The notes under the pieces: generated by a model
What the model was told of the DNA's origin: nothing
The model's database searches: none
What the model saw: the letters and a program-made list of their open reading frames with translations, nothing else
NCBI GenBank assembly: GCA_028285205.1
Contig: JANQQA010000150.1
Coordinates: forward strand, 1 to 64,000
Source: Bythopirellula sp.
GTDB lineage: Bacteria; Planctomycetota; Planctomycetia; Pirellulales; Lacipirellulaceae
Length of the DNA stretch: 64,000 bases
Direction of reading: 5' to 3'
Part shown: in pieces, positions 1-9,559 of the stretch
Position numbering within the stretch: position 1 is the stretch's first letter
How the letters are laid out: each line of letters opens with the position of its first letter
Program-made: the position numbers and the translations under genes

Positions 1-762
1 GCGGTTTACGACTATGTGCGGCCCATCACGAAGATTCGCTATCAGGGCAGCATGGGGCAATCAACCGACATGAATCTGCCATCGTATCACCCGGATGGCT
101 TGCCACTGGAAGACGGCCTGATCGAGTTGATCACCGCCGAGTCGATTGCCGAAGGCGGCAAACATCGCAACGCCTTTGTGAATGCGAATACGATCGACGG
201 TTTCTTCGTACCCGACTTCAACATCGCCGAGGTGGACATGGTCGGCAAGATTACCGTACTGGCGTGGAATCACGAACCTGCCGATCCGGAAACCGAGCTC
301 AGCGGCACCGATTGGATTCTCGCGGAGAACTGGGTGCCATACCAAAGTGACAACTTCGTCACGCCTGCGTTCGCTGCCTATGTCTCGGGGCATAGCACCT
401 TTAGCCGCGCAGCCGCCGAGGTGATGGCGCTGTTTACCGGGAGCGAGTATTTCCCCGGTGGGTTGGGTGAGATGACGTTCGATACCGACTTCCTCGACTT
501 TGAGGTCGGGCCGACCGAGGAAATCACGCTGCAGTGGGTGTCGTATTTCGACGCGGCCGACGAAGCGGGGATATCGCGTCTATGGGGAGGCATCCATGTC
601 CCTGCCGACGACTTTGCGGGGCGCATCATGGGCTCGACGATCGGCCAGGAGGCATTTCAATACGCGATGCAGCATTTCGTCCCCGAGCCGACTGGCGTTG
701 CACTGCTTCTTATGGGTGTGGGCTGCTCAACGATTTGCCGTCGCTCGCCAACCAGACGGTGA
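1..762 (+). CDS. Vanadium-dependent haloperoxidase / PAP2-superfamily protein with PEP-CTERM tail (5' partial)
   Basis: The frame is open from base 1 (A-V-Y-D-Y-V-R-P-I-T), so the N-terminus lies outside the window and the GTG at 16 is probably internal. Vanadate/phosphate-pocket motifs are visible: RPITKIR near the visible start, SGHSTFS at about residue 129, and a late RLWGGIHVPADDFAGR block with the second Arg and His. This order is typical of vanadium haloperoxidases and related acid phosphatases. The C-terminus reads VPEP, then a hydrophobic stretch (TGVALLLMGVGCSTIC), then an arginine-rich end. That is a PEP-CTERM/exosortase sorting signal and implies export and surface processing. Whether it oxidises halide or is a phosphatase cannot be told from sequence. 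tRNA-Ser follows about 140 bases downstream. Confidence 0.8.
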   Translation, partial: AVYDYVRPITKIRYQGSMGQSTDMNLPSYHPDGLPLEDGLIELITAESIAEGGKHRNAFVNANTIDGFFVPDFNIAEVDMVGKITVLAWNHEPADPETELSGTDWILAENWVPYQSDNFVTPAFAAYVSGHSTFSRAAAEVMALFTGSEYFPGGLGEMTFDTDFLDFEVGPTEEITLQWVSYFDAADEAGISRLWGGIHVPADDFAGRIMGSTIGQEAFQYAMQHFVPEPTGVALLLMGVGCSTICRRSPTRR

Positions 763-902
763 GGGACACCTCCTCACCGAGGCAAGCCGAACAGATATCA
801 CGTGCCGGCGGCTGCGCAGCTGTGAGCAAACTCGGCCACTTCTACCTTGCAGCCACCCTGGAATCGCCTAAAATGAGATGCTGGACTTGAGAAAGTCGCC
901 CT

Positions 903-991
903 GGAGAGGTGGCTGAGTGGTCGAAAGCACCGGTTTGCTAAATCGGCGTACGGGTCAAACTGTACCGCAGGTTCGAATCCTGTCCTCTCCG
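903..991 (+). tRNA. tRNA-Ser (anticodon GCU)
   Basis: A class II cloverleaf is visible. The acceptor stem is GGAGAGG (903-909) with CCTCTCC (984-990) and discriminator G991. The D-arm contains GCTGAGTGGTCGAAAGC. The anticodon stem CCGGT/ATCGG encloses loop TTGCTAA, giving anticodon GCT, which reads AGC/AGU serine codons. The long variable arm is typical of tRNA-Ser, and the T-arm is CAGG-TTCGAAT-CCTG. The CCA end is not encoded. Total length is 89 nt. Confidence 0.95.
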
Positions 992-1370
992 CTCGTTCTT
1001 TTTTCGCGGCTGCGCGTCTTCAGCAGCTGCGGCGTGTTGCCGGCCCCGTTTTTCACGGAGCCGCCCCGATTACAGCGCCCTCGCGGTGCACATCTCGACC
1101 AAAGCTCTACACCTTCGGTGCACCCCCCATCTGGTGGCATTTTTGCACCAACTGCCTCACCTTGAGGAATTTGGGCCAATTACACCAAATTATTTCCATC
1201 GCTTGTTTCCGGAAAATTCGTGGTAGCGACCACTTGTATCGATTGTCCTATGGGCCCCGGAAATAGCCGCATATTTTATAGGTGTTAAACACCATAAATT
1301 GTCCTCGGCGGTGGTAATCCGCAACGTAGATTTGCTCAGGCGAATCCGAAGTTTCTATCAGGGACATAAC
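992..1370. other. Intergenic stretch, no supported gene
   Basis: Nothing convincing is seen on either strand. The short ORFs that cross the tRNA here have no ribosome binding site or recognisable motif. The first 30 bases (TTCTTTTTTCGCGG) may belong to the tRNA transcript end. Confidence 0.5.
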
Positions 1371-1517
1371 ATGATTACAGAAGCTCAATGTGGATTCTGC
1401 GGTCTGGACTTCACTGTTCTCGATCTCGGCACTACTGAAACCGTGCACTGCCCGGCTTGCAATGAGCCGGTGGAAGTTCCCCGAAGTGATGTTGAACCTC
1501 AGGATGGTCGGGGCTAA
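1371..1517 (+). CDS. Small zinc-ribbon-like protein (48 aa), hypothetical
   Basis: The ATG at 1371 gives a 48-residue protein with two CxxC knuckles about 20 residues apart (CGFC and CPAC), each in a short beta-hairpin-like context. This is the minimal pattern of a rubredoxin-like zinc ribbon. The start is chosen because the upstream in-frame extension (from 1299) adds nothing recognisable; a weak purine run (AGGGA) lies just ahead. No function can be assigned. It could be a non-coding shadow, but paired CxxC motifs in so short an ORF are unlikely by chance. Confidence 0.4.
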   Translation: MITEAQCGFCGLDFTVLDLGTTETVHCPACNEPVEVPRSDVEPQDGRG

Positions 1518-1725
1518 ATCCACCGCTGGTGTTGTCGCCCGTTCTTGCGATTCTCGGGGACGCGCGAATGCCGTTGATCGTCGTGAAGCGGCACCTGAGC
1601 CCTAGCTGGGTGACGAGGGTTGCCTTGACGACTCCAAGTTCTGCCAACGCTAGCCTAACTTCATCGCGTCAGAACTGAACAAGTGATTGTTGTTGAAGAT
1701 CATCAACGAACTCGCTGCAGCAACT

Positions 1726-4700
1726 ATGCATCGATTGCTCTATCAGTTACTGCTAACGATCCTAATTGCCGTCGTGCCAGTGCTCGGCTCTGCGCAGACG
1801 ACATTGGATATCAGCATCTCGACGAACAGTGACGATGCCGAGGAAGATTCCGGCGCCGACGTCAAGCTGAACAACAGTAAGATTGAGCTCGGGCAAATGC
1901 CCTGGGCTGGCTTTCGGTTCCAAAACGTGACGATTCCGCAAGGCGCAACGATCACGTCAGCCTATGTCCAATTCAGAGCCGAGAGCTCAAACACTGAAAG
2001 CACCGACCTGACGGTCTTTGGTGACGATGCTGACAGTTCAGTAACGTTCAGTAACTCCAACAAACTCTCGACGCGTACGAAGACATCCGCTTCCGCTTCA
2101 TGGCAGAATGTCGCAAACTGGTCCGGTGGCAGCACGTATCAAACACCGGAACTCAGCGCCATCGTACAGGAAATTGTGGATCGGGGGGGTTGGTCGAGCG
2201 GCAACAGCCTGGCGATTCTCATACGCTCCGATGATGACAACGGCAAGCGGTTGCCTTGGGCGCGCGATGGCAGTTCGTCCAACGCGCCCGTATTGCACGT
2301 CGAGTATCTCTCCAGCACGACCTATTACGTTCGGCCGGACGGCAACAACAGTAACTCGGGAACCGGGTCTTCAGCGTCCGAGGCGTGGGCCACCGTGTCT
2401 TCCGCTGTTGACAAGGTAGCCATCGATCCCGGCGATCGGGTTTACGTCATGGCCGGCACGTATAACGGGAGTGTGACTCCGTCGATTGATGGTAGTGCTG
2501 GATCGCCAATTCAGTTCATCGCCGATACGGACGGGTCGATTTTTGGCAGCGCAGGCGAGGTAATTCTTGATGCTCCGGAAGAAAGTGACGCGCTGCAGAT
2601 CAGCTCCGACGACTATTTGGAATTCATTGGTTTCACATTCAAAGGCGACAACGATGAGGCGCAATCCGTTGATATCGACAACAGTACAGGCGTGAAGCTG
2701 TCCAAGTGTCGAATCTACAACGCCGGTGCGGAAGGCATTGATATCTACAACTCATCGGTCGAGATCATCAACTGCCAGATTTACGATAACAGCTCCCACG
2801 GCATCGATATCAGCGGCAGTTCTTCGTCGGTAACCCTATGGAATTCGACGATCGCTGATAACGGATCTGACGGGGTGCGCGTGTCGTCAGGTACGACGAC
2901 GATCACTAACTCCATCCTTGCACTGAATGGTGATGATGGATTCGACCGCGATGGTGGCACGCTCACTCATACGTACAACATCATCTACGGAAACTCCGGT
3001 TCTGGCTTTGAAGGTACTTCGCAGAGTACAGGGGAGCTGACCAGCGACCCGCTGTTCTTTAATGCAGGCGGATTCGATTTTCGATTGCAGGACGGGTCAC
3101 CAGCCATCGATGCGGGCACGAACGCGTCTGGCACCGTAGATGATGATTTCAATAGCGACGCGCGACCCATCGACAGCCTGTGGGACCTCGGTTGTTACGA
3201 AGGTGCTGGAGGCAGCAGTTCCGCAACGCAGATTTATCTGTCGACCCTTGGCAGTGCAACACTCGGTAGTCAGTCGTTTAACGATGAAGATGTGGTTGAC
3301 TACAACTCCGGTAGCGGCACGGCATCGATACTCTTCGATGGTAGCGCAGTCTTTTCTAGCGACGAGGACATCGACGCCGTTCACGTGCGTTCCGACGGCA
3401 AGACCCTGCTTTCAACCATCGACTCCGCGACGATTGGGAGCCTGAGTTTCAATGACGAGGACGTGATTGAGTATGACCCTGGCACAGGTACTGCGACGAT
3501 GTTTTTCGACGGCAGTACCGTGTTTTCCAGTGACGAAGATCTTGATGCGTTCTTTCTGAAGTCCGATGGAAAGATGCTCATCTCGACGACCGGGTCCGCG
3601 ACGATCGGAAGCTTAAGTTTCAATAACGAGGATGTCGTCGAGTACGATCCGAGCACAGGTACTGCCACGATGTATTTTGACGGCAGCACGATCTTCTCCA
3701 GCGATGAGGATGTCAACGCAGTAGCATTGCTTGATAGCGGAAACATCGTGATTTCGACGACCAGTTCCGCCAGTATCGGAAGCCTCAGTTTCGGCGACGA
3801 TGATCTCGTTGAATACAATCCAGGTACTGGTGTGGCAACCATCATTTTTGATGGTGGGGCGAGCTTTTCAAATTCAGATGAAGACATCGATGCTGTTGCC
3901 TTCGTTGAAACCGTTTCGCCAACGCTGACAACGGGCATCTGGAAACTCGATGAAGCAAGTGGCACGACCGCGGCGGATTCGTCTGGGGAAGGCTTGGACG
4001 GAACCTATACCAATGGCGTAGCGATCAACACCAGCGGGCCCTATCCAGGCACTGGTGCGGTCGCAGCCAACTTCGACGGCACGGATGACCATGTCGATCT
4101 GCCGGATATGAATTTCGACTTCTCACAGGGTTTCAGCGCCGCGTTCTGGTTCAACCCAGCCTCCACGCCGGCCGTTGAGGCAGACATGCTGGGAATCAGC
4201 AATGGACAGGACGTCGACGACATTTGGATTGGCTGGCTTCCAGGAACGGGATTGGAACTCTACTTCAGTGATACCGTCGATAGTGCCTCGTTTCGATGGC
4301 TTGATGACAACGTCGAACCGGAAGTGGGGAGATGGCAGCACTTCGCTGCCACAGTGGATTCGTCGGGCAATGCAAAGATCTATCGCAACGGAGTCGAGGT
4401 TGCCAGCGGTTTTGTCAGCTTGCCGGGCAACGTGGACCGCACTGAGAACTTCATTGGAACCAGTGTTTGGAATGAACCCTTCGATGGTCAGATGTTTGAT
4501 GTGCATGTCTACAACAGGGAACTTAGTGCTTCCGAGGTGGCGGACTTGTATGGCTTGGTAGGTCACTGGGCATTCGATGAAGGAGCCGGCACCACGATCG
4601 CGGATTCCTCTCTGAATGCGAACGATGCCTCATTCAACACCGGAGCGCCGGCCTGGGTTGATGGAATCTACGGGACGGCTCTGGAGTTTGACGGATCCAA

Positions 4701-5805
4701 CGACGCGACGACCGGCGCGAACTTCGATCCTCCGGAACTGGGAGCGGTCTCCTTCTGGTTCCGTAGCGATGGTCCGCCTGCTTCACGGCAGCGGCCTTGG
4801 GGAGTGGGGGCAGATTACGAGACATGGCAAGACACCGACGGGTTGATCAGTTTCGATGTCTCGACGGATGGCTTTCAGGGTGGGTTCATTTCTGACGAAG
4901 CGCTCGATACGGCTGGGCGTTGGTATCACCTGGTCGGACAATATGATTCCACAACCGATAGTTTCGAAATCTATGTTAACGGTGAACTTCATAAGAGCGG
5001 CGTTTCCACCTGGGACATTCAAAAACAGACGGCAAACCTGCTGAGCTTCGGCACACGCACCGGCAGCACGCAACGATTCGACGGCGCGCTCGACGAATTT
5101 CGCATCTACAACCGTTGGTTGTCAGTTGCTGAGATCAATGATCTCTATGGCCGATTGGCTTACTGGAAACTCGATGAGACCAGCGGCAGTGTTGCTGCTG
5201 ATGCTACGCAGCATGGCAACGATGGAAGTTACACGGGAATACCGACGTTGGGGGTCAACGGAGCGTTTGTCGCTAGTACTGCCACAGCAGTCGCGCTAGA
5301 CGGGTCATCCGAGTACGTTGACGTTGGGAAGCCGCTCATCAATAACATGGCAGCGTTCACGATGCTGGGTTGGGTGCGCGCCGATAGCCTCGCAGCGAAT
5401 CAGTCGTTTTTTGGCCAGAATAACGTCATCGAGTTTGGACTCGACTACACTTCGGGACAGCTGCACCTCTACACCGAAAACGGTGGCTATATCGATGCGT
5501 TTAATCAGATGGCTGTCGGAAAGTGGACCCATGTCGCCGTCACAGGAGACGGCACCCAGTTGAAGCTGTACATCAACGGTCGGGAGAACGCCACCGGCGG
5601 CTCCCCGACGGCCGCCTACGGCACGAGCACCGACTCGTTCAAGCTGGGTGAGGGAGTCTTCAACGGATTCGGCGACTACTTCGATGGCCGCCTCGACGAC
5701 GTGCAAGTCTTCGATCGTGCCTTGAAACCGGAAGAGGTATTCCCGATCTACAAAGGCGGTCGCCCCGCTGGTGTGCGGATCATCGAGTGGGTCGAAGTAC
5801 GATGA
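1726..5805 (+). CDS. Giant secreted surface protein: DNRLRE-like domain, parallel beta-helix, 4 tandem repeats, 3 LamG domains
   Basis: The ATG at 1726 is preferred over TTG at 1687 because it begins directly with a signal peptide (MHRLLYQLLLTILIAVV, cleavage near GSA-Q). The product is 1359 residues. In order it shows: a beta-sandwich resembling DNRLRE/disaggregatase-type modules (about 22-195); a right-handed parallel beta-helix (about 198-490) closing with DGSPAIDAGTN and a DLGCYEG choice-of-anchor-like end; four 57-residue repeats (506-733); and three LamG/concanavalin-like domains. Each LamG starts with a WKLDE/WAFDE motif and a following ADSS or ADAT (about 736, 946, 1144). It ends abruptly in RIIEWVEVR with no PEP-CTERM or LPxTG signal. 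It likely sits on the surface and binds polysaccharide or matrix, but the ligand is unknown. Confidence 0.8.
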   Translation: MHRLLYQLLLTILIAVVPVLGSAQTTLDISISTNSDDAEEDSGADVKLNNSKIELGQMPWAGFRFQNVTIPQGATITSAYVQFRAESSNTESTDLTVFGDDADSSVTFSNSNKLSTRTKTSASASWQNVANWSGGSTYQTPELSAIVQEIVDRGGWSSGNSLAILIRSDDDNGKRLPWARDGSSSNAPVLHVEYLSSTTYYVRPDGNNSNSGTGSSASEAWATVSSAVDKVAIDPGDRVYVMAGTYNGSVTPSIDGSAGSPIQFIADTDGSIFGSAGEVILDAPEESDALQISSDDYLEFIGFTFKGDNDEAQSVDIDNSTGVKLSKCRIYNAGAEGIDIYNSSVEIINCQIYDNSSHGIDISGSSSSVTLWNSTIADNGSDGVRVSSGTTTITNSILALNGDDGFDRDGGTLTHTYNIIYGNSGSGFEGTSQSTGELTSDPLFFNAGGFDFRLQDGSPAIDAGTNASGTVDDDFNSDARPIDSLWDLGCYEGAGGSSSATQIYLSTLGSATLGSQSFNDEDVVDYNSGSGTASILFDGSAVFSSDEDIDAVHVRSDGKTLLSTIDSATIGSLSFNDEDVIEYDPGTGTATMFFDGSTVFSSDEDLDAFFLKSDGKMLISTTGSATIGSLSFNNEDVVEYDPSTGTATMYFDGSTIFSSDEDVNAVALLDSGNIVISTTSSASIGSLSFGDDDLVEYNPGTGVATIIFDGGASFSNSDEDIDAVAFVETVSPTLTTGIWKLDEASGTTAADSSGEGLDGTYTNGVAINTSGPYPGTGAVAANFDGTDDHVDLPDMNFDFSQGFSAAFWFNPASTPAVEADMLGISNGQDVDDIWIGWLPGTGLELYFSDTVDSASFRWLDDNVEPEVGRWQHFAATVDSSGNAKIYRNGVEVASGFVSLPGNVDRTENFIGTSVWNEPFDGQMFDVHVYNRELSASEVADLYGLVGHWAFDEGAGTTIADSSLNANDASFNTGAPAWVDGIYGTALEFDGSNDATTGANFDPPELGAVSFWFRSDGPPASRQRPWGVGADYETWQDTDGLISFDVSTDGFQGGFISDEALDTAGRWYHLVGQYDSTTDSFEIYVNGELHKSGVSTWDIQKQTANLLSFGTRTGSTQRFDGALDEFRIYNRWLSVAEINDLYGRLAYWKLDETSGSVAADATQHGNDGSYTGIPTLGVNGAFVASTATAVALDGSSEYVDVGKPLINNMAAFTMLGWVRADSLAANQSFFGQNNVIEFGLDYTSGQLHLYTENGGYIDAFNQMAVGKWTHVAVTGDGTQLKLYINGRENATGGSPTAAYGTSTDSFKLGEGVFNGFGDYFDGRLDDVQVFDRALKPEEVFPIYKGGRPAGVRIIEWVEVR
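3241..3924 (+). repeat. Four in-frame 171-bp tandem repeats inside the LamG protein gene
   Basis: Repeat units start at 3241, 3412, 3583 and 3754, exactly 171 bases (57 codons) apart. Each carries the pattern STxxSAxxGSLSF, then (D/N)(D/E)(D)(V/L)VEY(D/N)PGTGxAT, then FDGSxxFSSDEDxDA. The units have diverged at many synonymous sites but not in length, so selection appears to hold the 57-residue period, perhaps as a beta-propeller or Kelch-like blade. The fourth unit has one extra SN before DEDIDA. Confidence 0.9.
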
Positions 5806-6193
5806 CCTTCCAAGTACCGTGCTGACGCCGTCTTGATTGCGAATCCACGGTCTGCCAAACATGGCGGGCTGAAAGATTTCCGACTCTCCACAGTCCAAGC
5901 TGCCACATTCACGCGGCTTGAACGTGCACAAGATTCTTTTCAATCGCATTGTTCTCGACTGCGTCTTGGCTCCGTAAGCTGCAAGAGCCGCGCCGCATCT
6001 CAGGCGACGGAGTTCACTCGCTTTTCGCGGACACTGAATTTGGTCCAGGAGTTGCGACGCAAGTATCGCGAAACCTGGATATGAATGCCCAATACGCTCA
6101 CTAGCACACACTTTCACTGGGCAACTGAGCGACTCCGCACAACTGGCCCGCCCACTGCTCACCACGACGGAAGCAAACTCCCCAAGGCACCGA
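5806..6193. other. Intergenic stretch ahead of the pyrophosphatase gene
   Basis: No supported gene is seen. It probably contains the terminator of the surface-protein gene and the promoter of the pyrophosphatase gene, but no clear hairpin plus T-run or strong -35/-10 pair was found. Short ORFs on both strands lack motifs. Confidence 0.5.
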
Positions 6194-8749
6194 ATGAATA
6201 CCCTGACGATACCTGCTCTCTCGCTTGGTTTTTCGACGACGTTTCATGGAGTTCTTGCGGCAAATGGCACAGAGATGGCAAGCCGCGCCATTCCACTTTG
6301 GTGGCATGCAACGTGGATCTGTGCAGTTATCGCGTTGTTCAGCGCGCTGCGATTCTATCGCTGGATTATCCAGCAGGGCGAAGGCAATGAGCGGATGCAA
6401 GAAATCGCACAATATGTGCGCGAAGGTGCCTACGCCTACCTGCACCGCCAGTACCGCGTAGTGGCAGTGTTCTTCGTGGTCGTCTCAGTGCTGTTGGCAC
6501 TGATGGCTTTTGGGCTCAACGTGCAACACAAACTTGTGCCGTTTGCCTTCCTAACCGGGGGATTCTTTTCTGGCCTCGCCGGGTTTTTCGGTATGAAGAC
6601 CGCCACCAGCGCTTCGGCGCGGACCGCCCAGGGAGCGAGTAACTCGCTTGATCAAGGTTTGAAAATTGCTTTTCGCGCCGGAGCCGTCATGGGCCTGACT
6701 GTGGTCGGCTTGGCCATGCTCGATATCAGCTTGTGGTTTGTCTATCTGTACAAGTTCCATCATCTGATCTTCGGCGGCGAGCCGATGAGCCTCGAAACCA
6801 TCACGGTCGTGATGTTGTGCTTCGGGATGGGGGCCTCGTCGCAGGCGTTGTTCGCCCGTGTTGGCGGCGGCATCTACACGAAGGCCGCTGATGTCGGTGC
6901 GGATCTAGTGGGTAAGGTTGAAGCAGGGATCCCTGAAGACGATCCACGCAACCCAGCGACGATCGCCGACAACGTCGGCGACAACGTGGGCGACGTGGCG
7001 GGCATGGGTGCTGATCTCTACGAGTCGTATGCCGGGTCGATCCTGGCGACGATGGCGTTGGGGGTCGCAGCCGTTAGTTTCGGCGGAGTACCCACCGGCT
7101 TCGACGACGAGTTGACCGCCCAGATGGCATTCATCGGTGCACCGATGGTGCTGGGCAGTTTGGGAATCTTGTTGTCGCTCGCAGGTGTGTTCCTGGTGAC
7201 CACAAAAGAAGGCGCATCGATGAAGGAACTGATGTGGTCGCTGAACAGGGGCATCTGGGGCTCGAGCGGACTCGTGGTGCTAACAGCCATGATCGTGCTA
7301 CCCATGCTGCTACCCGCGAGCATTGCCTGGGGAGTGGTTGTGGCGGTGGTCGTCGGATTGGCTGTCGGGCTGATCATCGGCTACGGCACCGAGTACTACA
7401 CGAGCGCGGAATACAGCCCCACCACGGGCATCGCTAATCAAGCCGTTTCGGGAACTGGGCCCTTGATCATTGATGGAATCGCCGCCGGTCTCATGTCCGC
7501 ATGGATTCCGATCGCGGCTGTGTGCTTGGGCATGATGGTCGCGTTCGGCGTTTGCGACGGCTCCGAGAATCTCGCACTCGGGTTGTACGGCGTCGGCATG
7601 GCGTCCGTCGGTATGCTGTCGACCTTGGGAATCACGTTGGCCACGGACGCGTATGGTCCGATCGCCGACAACGCCGGCGGAAACGCTGAGATGGCGGGCC
7701 TGCCCAAAGAGGTCCGCCAGCGAACCGACGCGCTCGATTCATTGGGCAACACAACGGCAGCCATCGGCAAAGGGTTTGCGATCGGGTCCGCAGCGCTGAC
7801 TTCGTTGGCGCTGCTTGCCGCGTATGTGGAAGAAGTACGCGTCGGCATTCATCGCGAGGCCGCCGATGCCTACGAAATCGTGGAAGGTCAGCCCTACACG
7901 GCAGTCGATCTCGGGTATGGAAAGTACGGAGTGTACCTACCTGGTGCCGACGCCAGCCATGAGGAGGGCTACACGATTAGCGCCTTCCGGAGCAAGTCGG
8001 ACAATGCCGTGAAGCTTCCCATTGGCAACAAAACGGTTGCGGTCCTGGTAAACCAAAAAGGTACCGCCGTGCCGAAAGACGGAGCCGATCCGAGCGTGCA
8101 GCAACTCGTCGATTCGAAGTCGGCAGGCTTGTTTGATTTCATGGAATACTACCAGGTCACTTTGATGAATCCCAAAGTACTGGTCGGCACGTTTTCGGGC
8201 GTGCTGATGGTGTTTGTGTTTGCCGCGATGACAATGAAAGCGGTCGGACGGGCGGCAATGGCAATGGTGGAAGAAGTACGTCGTCAGTTCCGTGAATCGC
8301 CGGGGATCATGCTCGGCACCGAGACGCCCGACTACGCGCGGTGCGTGGCAATTTCAACGGCCGGCGCTCAGCACGAAATGGTTCGTCCGTCACTGCTGGC
8401 GGTCACTGCTCCGGTGGTTGTGGGTTTGCTGCTGGGAGTGAGCGGCGTATTAGGTCTGCTTGTCGGCGGGCTGTGCGCCGGCTTTGCGATGGCCGTGTTC
8501 ATGGCGAACGCTGGTGGGGCGTGGGACAATGCCAAGAAGCTGATCGAAACGGGCGAGCACGGCGGCAAAGGGTCCGACGCCCACAAGTCGGCCGTGGTGG
8601 GTGACACTGTCGGCGATCCGTTCAAAGACACAACTGGACCGTCGCTCAATATCCTGATCAAGCTGATGAATATGGTGAGCATCGTGTTCGCTGGGCTTGT
8701 GGTGAAGTTTGCGCCGGCGATCGCCTCTTTCCTGGGCATGGGCCAGTAA
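6194..8749 (+). CDS. hppA: Membrane-bound ion-translocating pyrophosphatase, K+-dependent type, with extra loop
   Basis: This enzyme hydrolyses cytosolic pyrophosphate and pumps H+ or Na+ across the membrane. The catalytic core is plain: GADLVGKVEAGIPEDD then RNPATIADNVGDNVGD (about 235-268), EYYTSAEYSPT, DNAGGNAEMAGL, and a late GDTVGDPFKDT. In the helix that sets potassium dependence the sequence is GNTTAAIGKGFAIGSA (about 518). The alanine after TTA, rather than lysine, is the signature of K+-dependent enzymes. The protein is 851 residues; most family members are about 670-770. Much of the excess is a soluble insert of about 80 residues (within 550-645) between two membrane helices. The N-terminus also carries an extra hydrophobic segment. 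It is monocistronic or paired with the next gene, 36 bases on. Confidence 0.95.
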   Translation: MNTLTIPALSLGFSTTFHGVLAANGTEMASRAIPLWWHATWICAVIALFSALRFYRWIIQQGEGNERMQEIAQYVREGAYAYLHRQYRVVAVFFVVVSVLLALMAFGLNVQHKLVPFAFLTGGFFSGLAGFFGMKTATSASARTAQGASNSLDQGLKIAFRAGAVMGLTVVGLAMLDISLWFVYLYKFHHLIFGGEPMSLETITVVMLCFGMGASSQALFARVGGGIYTKAADVGADLVGKVEAGIPEDDPRNPATIADNVGDNVGDVAGMGADLYESYAGSILATMALGVAAVSFGGVPTGFDDELTAQMAFIGAPMVLGSLGILLSLAGVFLVTTKEGASMKELMWSLNRGIWGSSGLVVLTAMIVLPMLLPASIAWGVVVAVVVGLAVGLIIGYGTEYYTSAEYSPTTGIANQAVSGTGPLIIDGIAAGLMSAWIPIAAVCLGMMVAFGVCDGSENLALGLYGVGMASVGMLSTLGITLATDAYGPIADNAGGNAEMAGLPKEVRQRTDALDSLGNTTAAIGKGFAIGSAALTSLALLAAYVEEVRVGIHREAADAYEIVEGQPYTAVDLGYGKYGVYLPGADASHEEGYTISAFRSKSDNAVKLPIGNKTVAVLVNQKGTAVPKDGADPSVQQLVDSKSAGLFDFMEYYQVTLMNPKVLVGTFSGVLMVFVFAAMTMKAVGRAAMAMVEEVRRQFRESPGIMLGTETPDYARCVAISTAGAQHEMVRPSLLAVTAPVVVGLLLGVSGVLGLLVGGLCAGFAMAVFMANAGGAWDNAKKLIETGEHGGKGSDAHKSAVVGDTVGDPFKDTTGPSLNILIKLMNMVSIVFAGLVVKFAPAIASFLGMGQ

Positions 8750-8785
8750 CACGACAAAGCGGTGTGGCACCGCAGGAGATTGAAC

Positions 8786-9559
8786 ATGAGCATTCACTTG
8801 TATCTGATGTGCTACCGAACCGAAGCACTGGTCGCATCGCAACTCGAAGCAGAAGAGTTTGGTTCGTACATGGCGGTCGGCACTAAGAAAAAGACGTTTG
8901 GAAACGTCGTGTTTTTCGAAATCGATCCCGATTTTCGGTCACCTGAGCTGCACCTCGACGAGGTGGAAGCCAAGTGCCAACCACGTCCCGACGGTACGCC
9001 GCGGCGCAGCAAGTACATGAGTTTGTATCGCGTCATGGAACGGATTCCACACTCCGCGTATGGCAAGTTGTATCTCACGACGCGCGATGGTCGTGTGCTC
9101 GGCCTCGATGGGCACGATCTCGTTGACGGTGATGGCGAGACCACCGACCGTCGACCTTATATGTACGCCGAGCTGTGTCCGCTCACATCGCGGATCGTTT
9201 CGCGATACAGCCCGAAAGCGTTTGCGGAGCGGATCACTGATCCCACGACGACGGTCTACGTGCCGCGCATCTTCTTTGTCGAAACGCAGCTGGAAGTCGA
9301 CAGCCAAGGCAAGCTGGCTGGCTATCTCCCCTATCGCAACCCAGGTCACCTCGAAGACTGCGTGCGTGAGGTCGAAGAGCAGCCCCACAAACTGGCGAAG
9401 ACGGTCGATCGGAACCCGCCGCTGCTGGCGTTCTACCGCACCATTGCCAGCGGCTTCTATCTGGGAGACGCTTCGGCCGTCAAGTTTTACCCGTTCCCGG
9501 ATAGCCAAACACTCGAAACTGAGCACTACGACTGGTGGCGTTCGGCGTCGATGGGCTAA
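8786..9559 (+). CDS. Conserved-looking hypothetical protein, 257 aa
   Basis: ATG at 8786 is chosen over the upstream GTG because AGGAG lies seven bases before it. The product starts MSIHLYLMCYRTEALVASQL and has no signal peptide or membrane span, so it is probably cytoplasmic. It is rich in aromatic and charged residues, with a patterned mid region (SKYMSLYRVMERIPHSAYGK) and a C-terminal EHYDWWRSASMG. No known family was recognised. Its 36-base spacing from hppA suggests co-transcription, but no functional link can be read from the sequence. Confidence 0.7.
   Translation: MSIHLYLMCYRTEALVASQLEAEEFGSYMAVGTKKKTFGNVVFFEIDPDFRSPELHLDEVEAKCQPRPDGTPRRSKYMSLYRVMERIPHSAYGKLYLTTRDGRVLGLDGHDLVDGDGETTDRRPYMYAELCPLTSRIVSRYSPKAFAERITDPTTTVYVPRIFFVETQLEVDSQGKLAGYLPYRNPGHLEDCVREVEEQPHKLAKTVDRNPPLLAFYRTIASGFYLGDASAVKFYPFPDSQTLETEHYDWWRSASMG

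Noticed and set aside
3241-3924. CRISPR array
   Set aside because: The repeats are 171 bases, in frame, and encode protein; there are no spacers.
5305-6165. Minus-strand ORF of 286 codons over the end of the LamG gene
   Set aside because: It overlaps the third LamG domain, has no recognisable domain or ribosome site.
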